From NCBI RefSeq assembly GCF_000512205.2, contig NZ_CP006644.1:3714520-3778519 (forward strand): a stretch of 64,000 bases of DNA, in the 5' to 3' direction. This stretch comes from Sphingomonas sanxanigenens DSM 19645 = NX02 (GTDB lineage: Bacteria; Pseudomonadota; Alphaproteobacteria; Sphingomonadales; Sphingomonadaceae). A program made the translations under genes and the position numbers. The notes below the pieces were generated by a model that was not told where the DNA came from, did no database searches, and saw only the letters and a program-made list of their open reading frames with translations. Shown here one piece after another: positions 1-7,826 of this stretch; position 1 is the stretch's first letter, and each line of letters begins with the position of its first letter.

Positions 1-213
1 CCGACAACGGGCTCTTGCATGATGCTATCAGCGATCATGACAACAGGGAATATGCTTTGCGCGCGAGGGAAGGATACTGTTCCGTTCTTGGGGAACGGCC
101 GGGATACTTGCGGCGTGCGCGGAAGAACGCGCGTATCGCCGAATTGCAGCCGGCGACGGTCCTGCCCCACATCGCCCCTACCCGCCATCCTCCAAACCCC
201 GCATTGTCCCGCC

Positions 214-1119
214 ATGGACAATCGCGCGGGCGAAATGCTGGTGTTCGTTCGGGTGGTGGAGGCGGGCAGCTTTTCCGAAGCCGCGCGGCTGCTGATGATG
301 ACGCCCTCTACCGTATCCAAGCTGATCGCGCGGCTTGAGGCCCGGCTGGGCGTGCGCCTCGTCGAGCGATCGACCCGGCGGCTGGCGCTGACCGGCGAAG
401 GGCAATTCTATTATGAGCGCAGCCAGGCGTTGCTCGCCCAGATCGACGAGACCGAACAACTCATCGCGCAGGATCGGGCAGCGCCCGAGGGGCTGATCCG
501 GGTGACATCCTCCGTCACCTTCGGCACCGCCGCGCTCGAGGCGATGCTGCCCGCCTTCTGGGAGGCGTACCCCCGCATCAGCATCGATCTCTCGCTGTCC
601 GACGATGTCGTCGATCTCTATCTCGAGCGCACCGATGTTGCGATCCGCGTCGGCGCGCTGCCCGATTCCAACCTGATGGCGCGCCGCATCGGCGAGACGC
701 GGCGGCGCATCGTCGCCGCGCCCGCCTATCTGGCGCGCCACGGCATACCCGAAACCCCCGAGGATCTGGTCGCGCACAACTGCCTGGGGTTCAATTTCCG
801 CCGCACCAACCCGGTCTGGCCGATGCGCGAGGGCGGGCGGATCGTCGAGCGGATGCTGAGCGGCTCGCTGCTCGCCAACAATGGCGACACGCTGCGGCGG
901 ATGGCGATCGCCGGCGTCGGCATCGCACGGATCGCCGACTATCATGTGCGCGGCCCGATCGCGCGCGGCGAACTGGTCGAGCTGCTCGCCGACAGTGCCA
1001 TCGCCGAGAACGACGAGATCCACGCTCTGTTCCGCGGCGCCCGCTTCCTGCCCGCGCGCGTCCGCGCCTTCCTCGACTTCACGGTGCCGCGCCTCCAGCG
1101 CTTCCTGGCGGAAGGCTGA
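214..1119 (+). CDS. LysR-family transcriptional regulator
   Basis: A 301-residue LysR-type regulator. The N-terminal winged helix-turn-helix (about residues 5-65) has the usual pattern, with VEAGSFSEAARLL followed by TPSTVSKLIARLE and the wing RLVERSTRRLALTGEG. The C-terminal two-thirds is the periplasmic-binding-protein-like effector domain, of the subgroup whose members often repress neighbouring dehydrogenases. The ATG at 214 gives the family's usual length of about 300. The frame stays open upstream to position 19, but that extension does not look like protein. The gene converges on the aldo/keto reductase, 17 bases from its stop, so control of the xyl operon cannot be assumed from position. 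The effector is unknown. Confidence 0.85.
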   Translation: MDNRAGEMLVFVRVVEAGSFSEAARLLMMTPSTVSKLIARLEARLGVRLVERSTRRLALTGEGQFYYERSQALLAQIDETEQLIAQDRAAPEGLIRVTSSVTFGTAALEAMLPAFWEAYPRISIDLSLSDDVVDLYLERTDVAIRVGALPDSNLMARRIGETRRRIVAAPAYLARHGIPETPEDLVAHNCLGFNFRRTNPVWPMREGGRIVERMLSGSLLANNGDTLRRMAIAGVGIARIADYHVRGPIARGELVELLADSAIAENDEIHALFRGARFLPARVRAFLDFTVPRLQRFLAEG

Positions 1120-1136
1120 AGGCGCGCTTACCGCGC

Positions 1137-2150
1137 TTATCCCTCGATCGGCAGCGGCGCCGCGGGATTGACCAGCCGCTCGACGCGCAGGTCGCGCCAG
1201 AAGCCGGCGGGGATCACCTCGTTCATCGCGGCGCTGTCCTCGGCGATGCGGCCGGGCCGGCTGGCACCGGGGATGACCGCCGCCACCGCGGGATTGGCGA
1301 GCGCGAACTGCAGGCCGGCCGCCTTCATGCTGATGCCGTGGCGGTCGGCGATCGCCTTGATCCGCGCCACCTTGTCGAGGATGGCGGGGGTGGCAGGGGC
1401 ATATTCGAAATTGGGCCCGCCCACGAGCGCGCCCGAACTATACGGCCCGCCGACGACGATGCCGAGGCCGCGTTCGGCCACCCTCGGCATCACCCGCTGC
1501 AGCGCACGATCATGATCGAGCAATGTGTAGCGGCCGGCGAGCAGGAAGCCGTCGGGCCGCGGCCCTTCGAGGTCGAGCAGCAATTCGATCGGCTCGACGC
1601 GGTTGACGCCCAGCCCCCACGCCTCGATCACGCCCTCGTCGCGTAGCCGGTCGAGCGCCTTGAACGCGCCGTTGCGCGCGCTTTCGAACACCGACAGCCA
1701 GTCGTCGCCGTAGAAATCCTGCGCCACGTCATGCACCCAGGCGATCTCGATGCGATCGGTGTTCAGACGCTTCAGGCTGTCCTCGATCGAGCGCAGCGTG
1801 GCATCCTCGGAATAATCGTTCACGATCCGGTTGGGGCGGCCATATTTGAAGACCTCGCCCTTCTCGCCCAGGTCGCGCGCGCTGACATCCTCCACCTCGT
1901 CGAGGATCAGGCGGCCCACCTTGGTGCTGATGACATACGCATCACGCGGCCGTCCGGCCAGCGCCTCGCCCATGCGGATCTCTGCGAGACCCGCACCGTA
2001 GAAGGGGGCGTTGTCGAAATAGCGGATGCCGTCGTTCCACGCGGCGTCCACGGTCGCCAGCGCCTCGGCCTCGGGAATGTCGCGAAACATGTTGCCCAGC
2101 GGCGCCGCACCGAAGCCGAGCCTGCCGGGGAGAATATCCTTGAGCGCCAT
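1137..2150 (-). CDS. Aldo/keto reductase, aldose 1-dehydrogenase type
   Basis: A 337-residue NAD(P)-dependent aldo/keto reductase. The catalytic tetrad is visible: Asp46 and Tyr51 in FDNAPFYGAG, Lys77 in VISTKVGR and His140 in IAWVHD. The sequence resembles the D-threo-aldose (L-fucose) 1-dehydrogenase and pyridoxal dehydrogenase branch, which oxidises sugars to lactones. It is the last gene on the strand after xylX-xylB-xylC-MFS, but 171 bases separate it from the transporter and a hairpin lies in that gap, so it may have its own promoter. The ATG at 2150 follows a GGAAGGA ribosome site. An upstream in-frame ATG at 2201 is less likely. A second sugar dehydrogenase beside XylB suggests that more than one aldose is used. 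Confidence 0.8.
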   Translation of the reverse strand: MALKDILPGRLGFGAAPLGNMFRDIPEAEALATVDAAWNDGIRYFDNAPFYGAGLAEIRMGEALAGRPRDAYVISTKVGRLILDEVEDVSARDLGEKGEVFKYGRPNRIVNDYSEDATLRSIEDSLKRLNTDRIEIAWVHDVAQDFYGDDWLSVFESARNGAFKALDRLRDEGVIEAWGLGVNRVEPIELLLDLEGPRPDGFLLAGRYTLLDHDRALQRVMPRVAERGLGIVVGGPYSSGALVGGPNFEYAPATPAILDKVARIKAIADRHGISMKAAGLQFALANPAVAAVIPGASRPGRIAEDSAAMNEVIPAGFWRDLRVERLVNPAAPLPIEG

Positions 2151-2285
2151 GGGTCCATTCCTTCCAATCGGATCCACCAGCGTCCTGTTTACGCTGGCCA
2201 CGGGGAAAGAATAGGCATTCGCTGCGCCGGCAGAAGCGCGCGCGGGTTCGCATCAGCTTGGAAATGAATTCACGGGTGGATTCAA

Positions 2286-2312
2286 CCCTCTCCCGCACTT
2301 CGCGGGAGAGGG
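2286..2312. terminator. Intergenic hairpin, 11-bp stem
   Basis: A perfect 11-bp inverted repeat (CCCTCTCCCGC and its complement) with a 5-base loop lies between the MFS transporter stop and the aldo/keto reductase. It lacks a clear T-run, so it may be a weak terminator or an mRNA-stabilising REP-like element. Hairpins of the same composition recur at 23.74, 31.40, 41.21 and 48.98 kb. Confidence 0.5.
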
Positions 2313-2321
2313 CTGAATTCC

Positions 2322-3743
2322 CTACCCCTGCATGTCTTCCAGCTCGCGTCCCCGCGTCTCCGTCACCATCGCGCGGACGAAGAAGAAGGAGATCGCCGCG
2401 AACAGCGCATAGCCGGTGTAGGTGACCGCAAGACCCGGCCAGACCACCAGCGACGGGAAGCTCACCGAGATCGCGGCGTTGGCGATCCACTGTGCGAAGC
2501 CCGCCACGGCGAGACCGGAGCCGCGGATCTGGTTGGGGAACATCTCACCGAGCATGACCCACATGATCGGGCCCCAGCTCATGTTGAAGAAGACGACGTA
2601 GAGATTGGCGGCGACCAGCGCGATCACGCCATTGTTGCCGGGCAGGGTCACGCCGCCGTCCGCCGCCGGGATCGCGGTGGAGAAGGCGTAGGCGACGACG
2701 GCCAATGCCACCGCCATGCCCGCGGAGCCCATCAGCAGCAGCGGCTTGCGGCCGATGCGGTCGACCATCGTCATCGTCGCGAGGCAGGCGCCGATCGAGA
2801 GCACGCCCGAGAGGATGTTGGTCTGCAGCGCATAATCCTCGGAGAAGCCGACGGCCTCCCACAGGGTCGCGCCATAATAGAAGACGACGTTGATGCCGAC
2901 GAGCTGCTGGAAGATGGCGAGGCCAAGGCCGGTCCACACGATCGGGCGGATGCGGCCGCTGGTCTTGTCGATCAGGTCCGACAGCTTGGGACGGTGATGG
3001 TCGGCGGCGAGCGAGGCGCGGATCTCGGTGACCTTGCGGTCCGCCTCGGCGGCGCCGAACAGGCGGGTGAGCACCGTGCGCGCCTGTTCCTCCTGCCCCT
3101 TCGCCACCAGGTAGCGCGGGCTTTCGGGGATCACGAACAGCGCCACCAGATAGATCGCCGCCGGGATCGCCTGCAGCCAGAACATCCAGCGCCACGCCGG
3201 ATAGCCCATCCAGAATTCGGCGGTGGAGCCGCCGGCATAGCGCGCAAGCGCGAAATTGGCGACGAACGCGCCGGTCAGGCCGGTGATGATCATCACCTGC
3301 TGGATGCTCGAAAGCCGCCCGCGGATCGCCGCCGGCGTCACTTCGGAGATATAGACCGGCGAAATCACGCTGGCGGCCCCCACGCCGAGGCCGCCGACGA
3401 TGCGCGCGATGATGAACAGCACCGACGAGGAGGCGGCGCCCGCCAGCAGCGCGCTGACGAGGAACAGCACCGCGGCCAGCATCATCACGCCGCGCCGGCC
3501 GATCATGTCGGACAGCCGGCCTGCACCGAACGCGCCGATGGAGGAGCCGACGAGGATCGCGCCGACATTGATGCCGATGCCCAGCTTGCCGAGATCGAAC
3601 GCGCTCTCCAGCCCCTTCTGGGTGCCGTTGATCACGCCCGAATCATAACCGAACATGAAGCCGCCGATCGTCGCGACGGCGACGATCGCGGCAATGAATG
3701 CCATGTTGACCTTGGCCGCGTCGGAACCTGCCGTCGTCGCCAT
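2322..3743 (-). CDS. MFS sugar:proton symporter (sugar porter family)
   Basis: A 473-residue, 12-helix inner membrane transporter of the major facilitator superfamily. Sugar porter signatures are clear: GFMFGYDSGVINGTQ in helix 1, GRLSDMIGRRGVM in the 2-3 loop, PESPRYLVAKG after helix 6, QQLVGINVVFYY in helix 7, VDRIGRKPLLL in the 8-9 loop and a TETRG-type end. The first half aligns with bacterial xylose, glucose and arabinose symporters. It follows xylC by 35 bases on the same strand, so D-xylose is the most likely substrate. The ATG at 3743 has AAAGGGACGAGG just upstream. Confidence 0.88.
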   Translation of the reverse strand: MATTAGSDAAKVNMAFIAAIVAVATIGGFMFGYDSGVINGTQKGLESAFDLGKLGIGINVGAILVGSSIGAFGAGRLSDMIGRRGVMMLAAVLFLVSALLAGAASSSVLFIIARIVGGLGVGAASVISPVYISEVTPAAIRGRLSSIQQVMIITGLTGAFVANFALARYAGGSTAEFWMGYPAWRWMFWLQAIPAAIYLVALFVIPESPRYLVAKGQEEQARTVLTRLFGAAEADRKVTEIRASLAADHHRPKLSDLIDKTSGRIRPIVWTGLGLAIFQQLVGINVVFYYGATLWEAVGFSEDYALQTNILSGVLSIGACLATMTMVDRIGRKPLLLMGSAGMAVALAVVAYAFSTAIPAADGGVTLPGNNGVIALVAANLYVVFFNMSWGPIMWVMLGEMFPNQIRGSGLAVAGFAQWIANAAISVSFPSLVVWPGLAVTYTGYALFAAISFFFVRAMVTETRGRELEDMQG

Positions 3744-3778
3744 CCTCGTCCCTTTCTTATATGTGGTTCAGCTGCCGC

Positions 3779-4636
3779 TTAGAGATCGGCCGGCGTTACC
3801 GGCAGCCCCGCTACCCCGGGGTCGAACGCGAAAAGATTGCCTGCCTCCGGCTGCGCGGCAAGCGCCGCCTCGTCCAGCCCCGCGCGCGCGCTGGTGGCAT
3901 AGGCGGTGCGCAGCCCGGGGCCACCGAACGCGATCTTGGTGATGTTGGACGCGGGCAGCTTCTGCGTGCTGACGAGGGTACCGGCGGGATCGTAGCGCCG
4001 CACGCACCAGCCGCCCCACAGCGCCACCCACAGATGCCCCTCGGCATCGATCACCGAGCCGTCGGGATGGCCATCCTTCTGGTCGATCACGATATGCTTC
4101 ACCGGCGTGCCCAGCACCCCGTCGTCGCCCACCGGCACGCGCCAGATCACGCCGCCCACCGTGTCGGTGTGGTAGAGTGTGTCGCCATCGGCGCTCACCG
4201 CGGGGCCATTGGTGATCGGCACCGGCGGCAGGCCGGTATCGGTGCACACGCCCTTGATGCAGCCGAACAGATGGCCGGTCACGGCACCCTCGCCATCGTC
4301 CATGCTGCCGAACCACAGCCGGCCCAGCGAATCGGTGGTGGCGTCGTTCAGCCGGTTGTTCGGCCGGGTCGGTTCGGGCTTGTGGAGCAGCGCGAAGCTG
4401 CCCGTTTCCGGATCGAAGCGGTGCAGGCCGGTCTTCAGGCCGACGATCAGCCCGGTCTTCGACGGCAGCACCCAACCGACCTGGTCCGGCGCATCCCAGC
4501 GCTTCGCCACGCCCGTCGCCGGGTCGAAGCGGTGGATGTGGCGCTGCTTGATATCGACGAACCAGAGCGCGTCCTCGATCCAGACGGGGCCCTCGCCCAG
4601 CGTCGCTTCGACCTTCAGAACCCGTTCGGCGCTCAT
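3779..4636 (-). CDS. xylC: Xylono-1,4-lactonase (SMP-30/gluconolactonase family)
   Basis: A 285-residue six-bladed beta-propeller lactonase. It opens the xylonolactone made by XylB to D-xylonate in the Weimberg pathway. Family landmarks are the metal ligand Glu in LGEGPVW near the N-terminus, LWFVDIKQRHIHRFDP, NDATTDSLGRLWFGSMDDGE, NGPAVSADG and YPDGS-like DGSVIDAEGHLWVALWGG. The overall pattern closely follows the Caulobacter XylC protein as I remember it. The start at 4636 is one base downstream of the xylB stop, which implies translational coupling. XylC here is the lactonase of the Caulobacter nomenclature and is unrelated to other genes of that name. Confidence 0.85.
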   Translation of the reverse strand: MSAERVLKVEATLGEGPVWIEDALWFVDIKQRHIHRFDPATGVAKRWDAPDQVGWVLPSKTGLIVGLKTGLHRFDPETGSFALLHKPEPTRPNNRLNDATTDSLGRLWFGSMDDGEGAVTGHLFGCIKGVCTDTGLPPVPITNGPAVSADGDTLYHTDTVGGVIWRVPVGDDGVLGTPVKHIVIDQKDGHPDGSVIDAEGHLWVALWGGWCVRRYDPAGTLVSTQKLPASNITKIAFGGPGLRTAYATSARAGLDEAALAAQPEAGNLFAFDPGVAGLPVTPADL

Positions 4637-4637
4637 G

Positions 4638-5417
4638 CTATCTCCATCCTGCATCGACGAAATAATCGTGTCCGGTGCACATACGCGCATCGTCCGACGC
4701 GAGGAACAGGGCAAGTGAGGCGACGTCCGCGGGCTGGATGCGGCCGTCGAGGCATTGCGCCGCGACGATCTCCGCCTCGCCCTCCGGCGTGTACCAGCGC
4801 TCCTGCCGCGGCGTCTGGACGTTGCCGGGCACGATCGTCGTCACGCGGATGCCCGCGCGGCCCAGATCGCGCGCCATGCTGCGCGTCATCCCCTCGATCG
4901 CCGCCTTGGCGGTCTGGTAGAGGACGAGCTCGGGCAGGCCGAGATGCCAGCTGATCGATCCGAAATTGATGATCGCGCCGCCGCCCGCCGCACGCATCGC
5001 CGGCACCACCGCCTGCGCCGCGAAGAACAAGTGGCGCAGGTTGGTCGCCATCCGGTCGTCCCAATATTCGGGAGTAACCGATTCGAAACTGTGGCGATCG
5101 TCGTTGGCGGCGTTGTTGATCAGCACGTCGATGCCGCCCAGCTCCGCCGAGAAAACCTCGATCGACGCATTCAGCGCCGCCAGGTCGCGCAGGTCGCACT
5201 CCCGGAACAGCGGCGTTTCCAGCCGCGCCGCCAGCGCCTCGCCCGAGGCGCCGTCGATATCGACGAAGGCGACGCGCGCGCCCTGATCGGCGAACGCCTC
5301 GACCAGCCCGGCGCCGATGCCGGAGGCGCCGCCGGTGACGAATACGCGCTTGCCGGCAAGGCTGGGGTAGATCGCGCGCGTGCGCTGAGAGGCTTCCACC
5401 GCCCCCATCGCCGTCAC
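4638..5417 (-). CDS. xylB: D-xylose 1-dehydrogenase (SDR family)
   Basis: A 259-residue classical short-chain dehydrogenase that oxidises D-xylose to xylonolactone with NAD. It has the cofactor motif TGGASGIG (28-35), NNAANDDRH near 101, and the catalytic Ser154, Tyr167 and Lys171 in GSISWHLGLPELVLYQTAK. Segments such as AIYPSL.GKR, FGSISWHLGL, RWYTPEGEAEIVAAQCL and the C-terminal DAGWR match Caulobacter XylB from memory, which makes this a specific call rather than a generic SDR. The GTG at 5417 overlaps the xylX stop (GTGA). An ATG at 5408 is an equally possible start. This XylB is the dehydrogenase, not xylulokinase. Confidence 0.88.
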   Translation of the reverse strand: MTAMGAVEASQRTRAIYPSLAGKRVFVTGGASGIGAGLVEAFADQGARVAFVDIDGASGEALAARLETPLFRECDLRDLAALNASIEVFSAELGGIDVLINNAANDDRHSFESVTPEYWDDRMATNLRHLFFAAQAVVPAMRAAGGGAIINFGSISWHLGLPELVLYQTAKAAIEGMTRSMARDLGRAGIRVTTIVPGNVQTPRQERWYTPEGEAEIVAAQCLDGRIQPADVASLALFLASDDARMCTGHDYFVDAGWR

Positions 5418-6547
5418 TTCGCGCCGCCGATCAGGCCGCGCGCGGCGAGGTTGGCGAAGAGCGCGCCGATCCCCAGCGACCAGGCCGGGGCGTCCGCCGA
5501 ATAGACGACGCGGTTGACCAGCCGGCCCAGCCGGTCGCTCTCGATGCTGACGATGTCGCCCACCTTGTGGGTAAAGCCGCGGCCGGGCTCGTCGCGATCC
5601 TGCACCGGCGCGAACAGCGTGCCCAGCAGCAGCAGGAAGCCATCGGGATAATGATGCTCGCTCAACGTCTGGTGGACGAGGTCGAGCGGATCGCGGCTGA
5701 TTTCGGCCATGTTGCTGATTCCGTCGAGCACATAGCCGTCCGCGCCCTCGATGCGCAGCCGCACCTCGGCGCCGCGGACGTCGTCGATCGAGAAGCCGTC
5801 GTCGAACAGCCGCACCAGCGGCCCCAGCGCGCAGGAGGCGTTGTTGTCCTTCGCCTTGCCGAGCAGCAGCGCGGAACGGCCCTCGAAGTCGCGCAGGTTG
5901 ACGTCATTGCCCAAGGTCGCGCCCACTGCCGTGCCATGGCTGTTCACCAGCAGCGCGACTTCGGGCTCGGGGTTGTTCCAGGTCGAGTCGGAGCGGATGC
6001 CGATCTCGGCGCCCGCGCCCACCGTGGAGAGCACCGGCGACTTGGTGAACACCTCCGCATCGGGGCCGATCGCGACCTCCAGATATTGCGACCAGAGCCC
6101 ATCCTCGATCAAAGCCGCCTTGAGCTCGGCCGCGTCGGGCGTGCCCGGCACCACCGCGCGGATCGAACCGCCGACGCGGCTTTCCAGCCGCTCGCGGATC
6201 GCCGACGCCGCGGTCCAGTCGCCCCTCGCCCGCTCTTCGATGACACGCTCGATCGCCGAGACCGCGAAGGTCACGCCACACGCCTTGACGCATTGCAGGT
6301 CTACGGGGCTCAGCAGGTCGACCGCGTCCGGATCGAAGCGGCCGAGCACGGTGCCGCCCGCGCCGGAAAAATCACCGGCCTCGACCAGCGCCGAAACGGT
6401 GGGCGCCACCCGCGCCATGTCGATCAGTTCACCGCCGATCACGAGCACCGGAGTCGGCCCTTCGGGGGTCGCGATGCGCCCCAGGAAACTGCCCGTTTTC
6501 CAGTCCATAGGCAGGATCGACGCTGCTGCGCCGCTTTCGCCGGTCAT
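5414..6547 (-). CDS. xylX: 2-keto-3-deoxy-D-xylonate dehydratase (FAH family)
   Basis: A 377-residue fumarylacetoacetate hydrolase-superfamily protein. In the Weimberg pathway this step dehydrates 2-keto-3-deoxyxylonate to alpha-ketoglutarate semialdehyde. Characteristic stretches are DWKTGSFLGRI, CVKACGVTFAVSAIERVIEER, LWSQYLEVAIGPDAEVFTK, WNNPEPEVALLV, GNDVNLRDFEGRSALLLGKA and QDRDEPGRGFTHKVGD, with acidic metal ligands in the central block. These match the XylX branch rather than true fumarylacetoacetase. The ATG at 6547 follows a strong GGAGGGG ribosome site. It is the first gene of the operon, and a LacI-type palindrome lies 20 bases upstream. A related keto-deoxy-sugar acid dehydratase with another substrate cannot be fully excluded. 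Confidence 0.83.
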   Translation of the reverse strand: MTGESGAAASILPMDWKTGSFLGRIATPEGPTPVLVIGGELIDMARVAPTVSALVEAGDFSGAGGTVLGRFDPDAVDLLSPVDLQCVKACGVTFAVSAIERVIEERARGDWTAASAIRERLESRVGGSIRAVVPGTPDAAELKAALIEDGLWSQYLEVAIGPDAEVFTKSPVLSTVGAGAEIGIRSDSTWNNPEPEVALLVNSHGTAVGATLGNDVNLRDFEGRSALLLGKAKDNNASCALGPLVRLFDDGFSIDDVRGAEVRLRIEGADGYVLDGISNMAEISRDPLDLVHQTLSEHHYPDGFLLLLGTLFAPVQDRDEPGRGFTHKVGDIVSIESDRLGRLVNRVVYSADAPAWSLGIGALFANLAARGLIGGAK

Positions 6548-6566
6548 GTCCCCTCCGCTCGACGCT

Positions 6567-6586
6567 CGTTGATAGCGCTACCAACG
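6567..6586. promoter_or_regulatory. LacI-type operator palindrome upstream of xylX
   Basis: A 20-bp near-perfect palindrome centred between 6576 and 6577 pairs at 9 of 10 positions around the core TAGCGCTA. The AGCGCT centre is typical of LacI/GalR-family operators in Alphaproteobacteria, and XylR of Caulobacter belongs to that family. It lies 20 bases before xylX and about 100 bases before the divergent AroE-like gene, so it could control both. The regulator gene is not in the window. Confidence 0.72.
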
Positions 6587-6686
6587 ATATATGCACCATT
6601 CTGTCAAGCGCGAACGGTTCCGGCTAGTACCGGCCGCGCGCGAAACGAAAAATTTTCGCAAGCTGCTTTCACCAGGGAGATTGACC

Positions 6687-7508
6687 ATGTCCAAAACCAG
6701 CATCGGCCGCGATACGAGGCTGTGCATGTCGCTCGCGGCACGCCCTGGCACCTTCGGCTCGCGCTTCCACAACCATCTCTACGAACAACTCGGACTGGAC
6801 TATGTCTATAAGGCGTTCACGACGCGCGATCTCGCCGCCGCCGTCGCCGGCATCCGCGCGCTCGACATCCGCGGCTGCGCGGTCTCGATGCCCTATAAGG
6901 AACGCGTGATCCCGATGCTCGACGGGCTGGAGCCGTCGGCTGCGGTGATCGAGAGCGTCAACACCATCGTCAACGAGGATGGCCGGCTGACCGGCTACAA
7001 CACCGATTACACCGCGGTGCGGACCTTGCTGGAAGGCGCCGGGCTGGACCGCGCGGCGCCGTTCCAGCTGCGCGGCAGCGGCGGCATGGCCAAGGCGGTG
7101 GCAGCGGCGCTGCGCGACGCGGGTTTTGCGCATGGCGCGATCGTCGCGCGCAACGAGGATGCGGGGCGCGCGCTGGCGGAGGCCTATGGCTTCGGCTGGC
7201 ACGCGACGCCCGGGGACGCGGGCGATGCCGTGCTGCTGATCAACGCGACGCCGATCGGCATGGCGGGCGGCGATGCGGATGCACTGGCCTTTTCGGACGC
7301 CGCAATCGACGCCGCAGCGGCGATTTTCGACGTGGTCGCGCTGCCGGCGGAAACCCCGCTGCTGAAGGCCGCACGCGCGGCGGGCAAGGTGACGATCTCG
7401 GGAACGGAGGTCGCGGCGCTGCAGGCGCTGGACCAGTTCGTGCTGTACACCGGGGTCCGGCCGAGCGCCGGGCAGGTGGAAGCCGCGGCGAAATTCGCGC
7501 GGGGTTAA
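6687..7508 (+). CDS. Shikimate dehydrogenase-family oxidoreductase (AroE-like paralogue)
   Basis: A 273-residue protein with the two-domain shikimate/quinate dehydrogenase fold. The substrate domain has SMPYKERVIPMLDGL, which includes the catalytic Lys, and VNTIVNEDGRLTGYNTDYTAV. The nucleotide domain has GSGGMAKAVAAAL, then NATPIGMAGG and a C-terminal TEVAALQALDQF. The start is the ATG at 6687, preceded by AGGGAGA. The frame is open further upstream, but that part contains the intergenic region. It is divergent from xylX and shares its control region. Because it sits with sugar catabolism genes, it may be a catabolic paralogue rather than the housekeeping aroE. The substrate is not known. 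Confidence 0.75.
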   Translation: MSKTSIGRDTRLCMSLAARPGTFGSRFHNHLYEQLGLDYVYKAFTTRDLAAAVAGIRALDIRGCAVSMPYKERVIPMLDGLEPSAAVIESVNTIVNEDGRLTGYNTDYTAVRTLLEGAGLDRAAPFQLRGSGGMAKAVAAALRDAGFAHGAIVARNEDAGRALAEAYGFGWHATPGDAGDAVLLINATPIGMAGGDADALAFSDAAIDAAAAIFDVVALPAETPLLKAARAAGKVTISGTEVAALQALDQFVLYTGVRPSAGQVEAAAKFARG

Positions 7509-7826
7509 CGAGCACCCGCCACGCTAAAGCCCACTCCCCTTTGGGGGAGAGGGCAGTTCGGCGCGCCTCGACCATCAGCGCACGCCCGCACACCCTGAAA
7601 CGGGACGGGGGAGAGCCAGCCACACTTGTGGTCGCGACCCTGACAGGCTCTCCCCCTTACCCCTTCCAAAAGCATGGAGAGGGGAGTTGGCGCAGAGGCG
7701 CGCCCCACCCTCCGTTCGTCCCGAGCGACGTCGAGGGACGAGGGGGCACGCGCCGAAATCTCAAATTACCTTCGCGTGACTCGTCCCTCGACTGCGCTCG
7801 GGACGAACGGAAACAAGGCCCCTCCC
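7509..7826. repeat. Gene-free stretch full of inverted repeats
   Basis: This 318-base gap between the AroE-like gene and the malic enzyme, whose 3' ends face each other, contains no convincing gene. It holds a short CTCCCC/GGGGAG hairpin at 7534-7549, an 11-bp perfect inverted repeat with arms at 7607-7617 and 7646-7656, and a large imperfect inverted repeat at 7712-7810. The structures probably act as bidirectional terminators or are remains of dispersed repeats. Confidence 0.6.
7712..7810. repeat. Long inverted repeat, 30-bp arms
   Basis: The left arm (7712-7741) and right arm (7781-7810) are reverse complements with two mismatches in 30, separated by 39 bases. The arm core reads CGTTCGTCCCGAGCG followed by a TCGAGGGACGA half. 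This resembles a dispersed intergenic repeat I associate with sphingomonad genomes. The transcript would fold into a stable cruciform-like stem. Confidence 0.65.

Noticed and set aside
1-213. Protein-coding extension of the LysR gene at the window start
   Set aside because: The extra 65 codons do not resemble the family, and the ATG at 214 gives the normal length. No other gene was seen in these bases.
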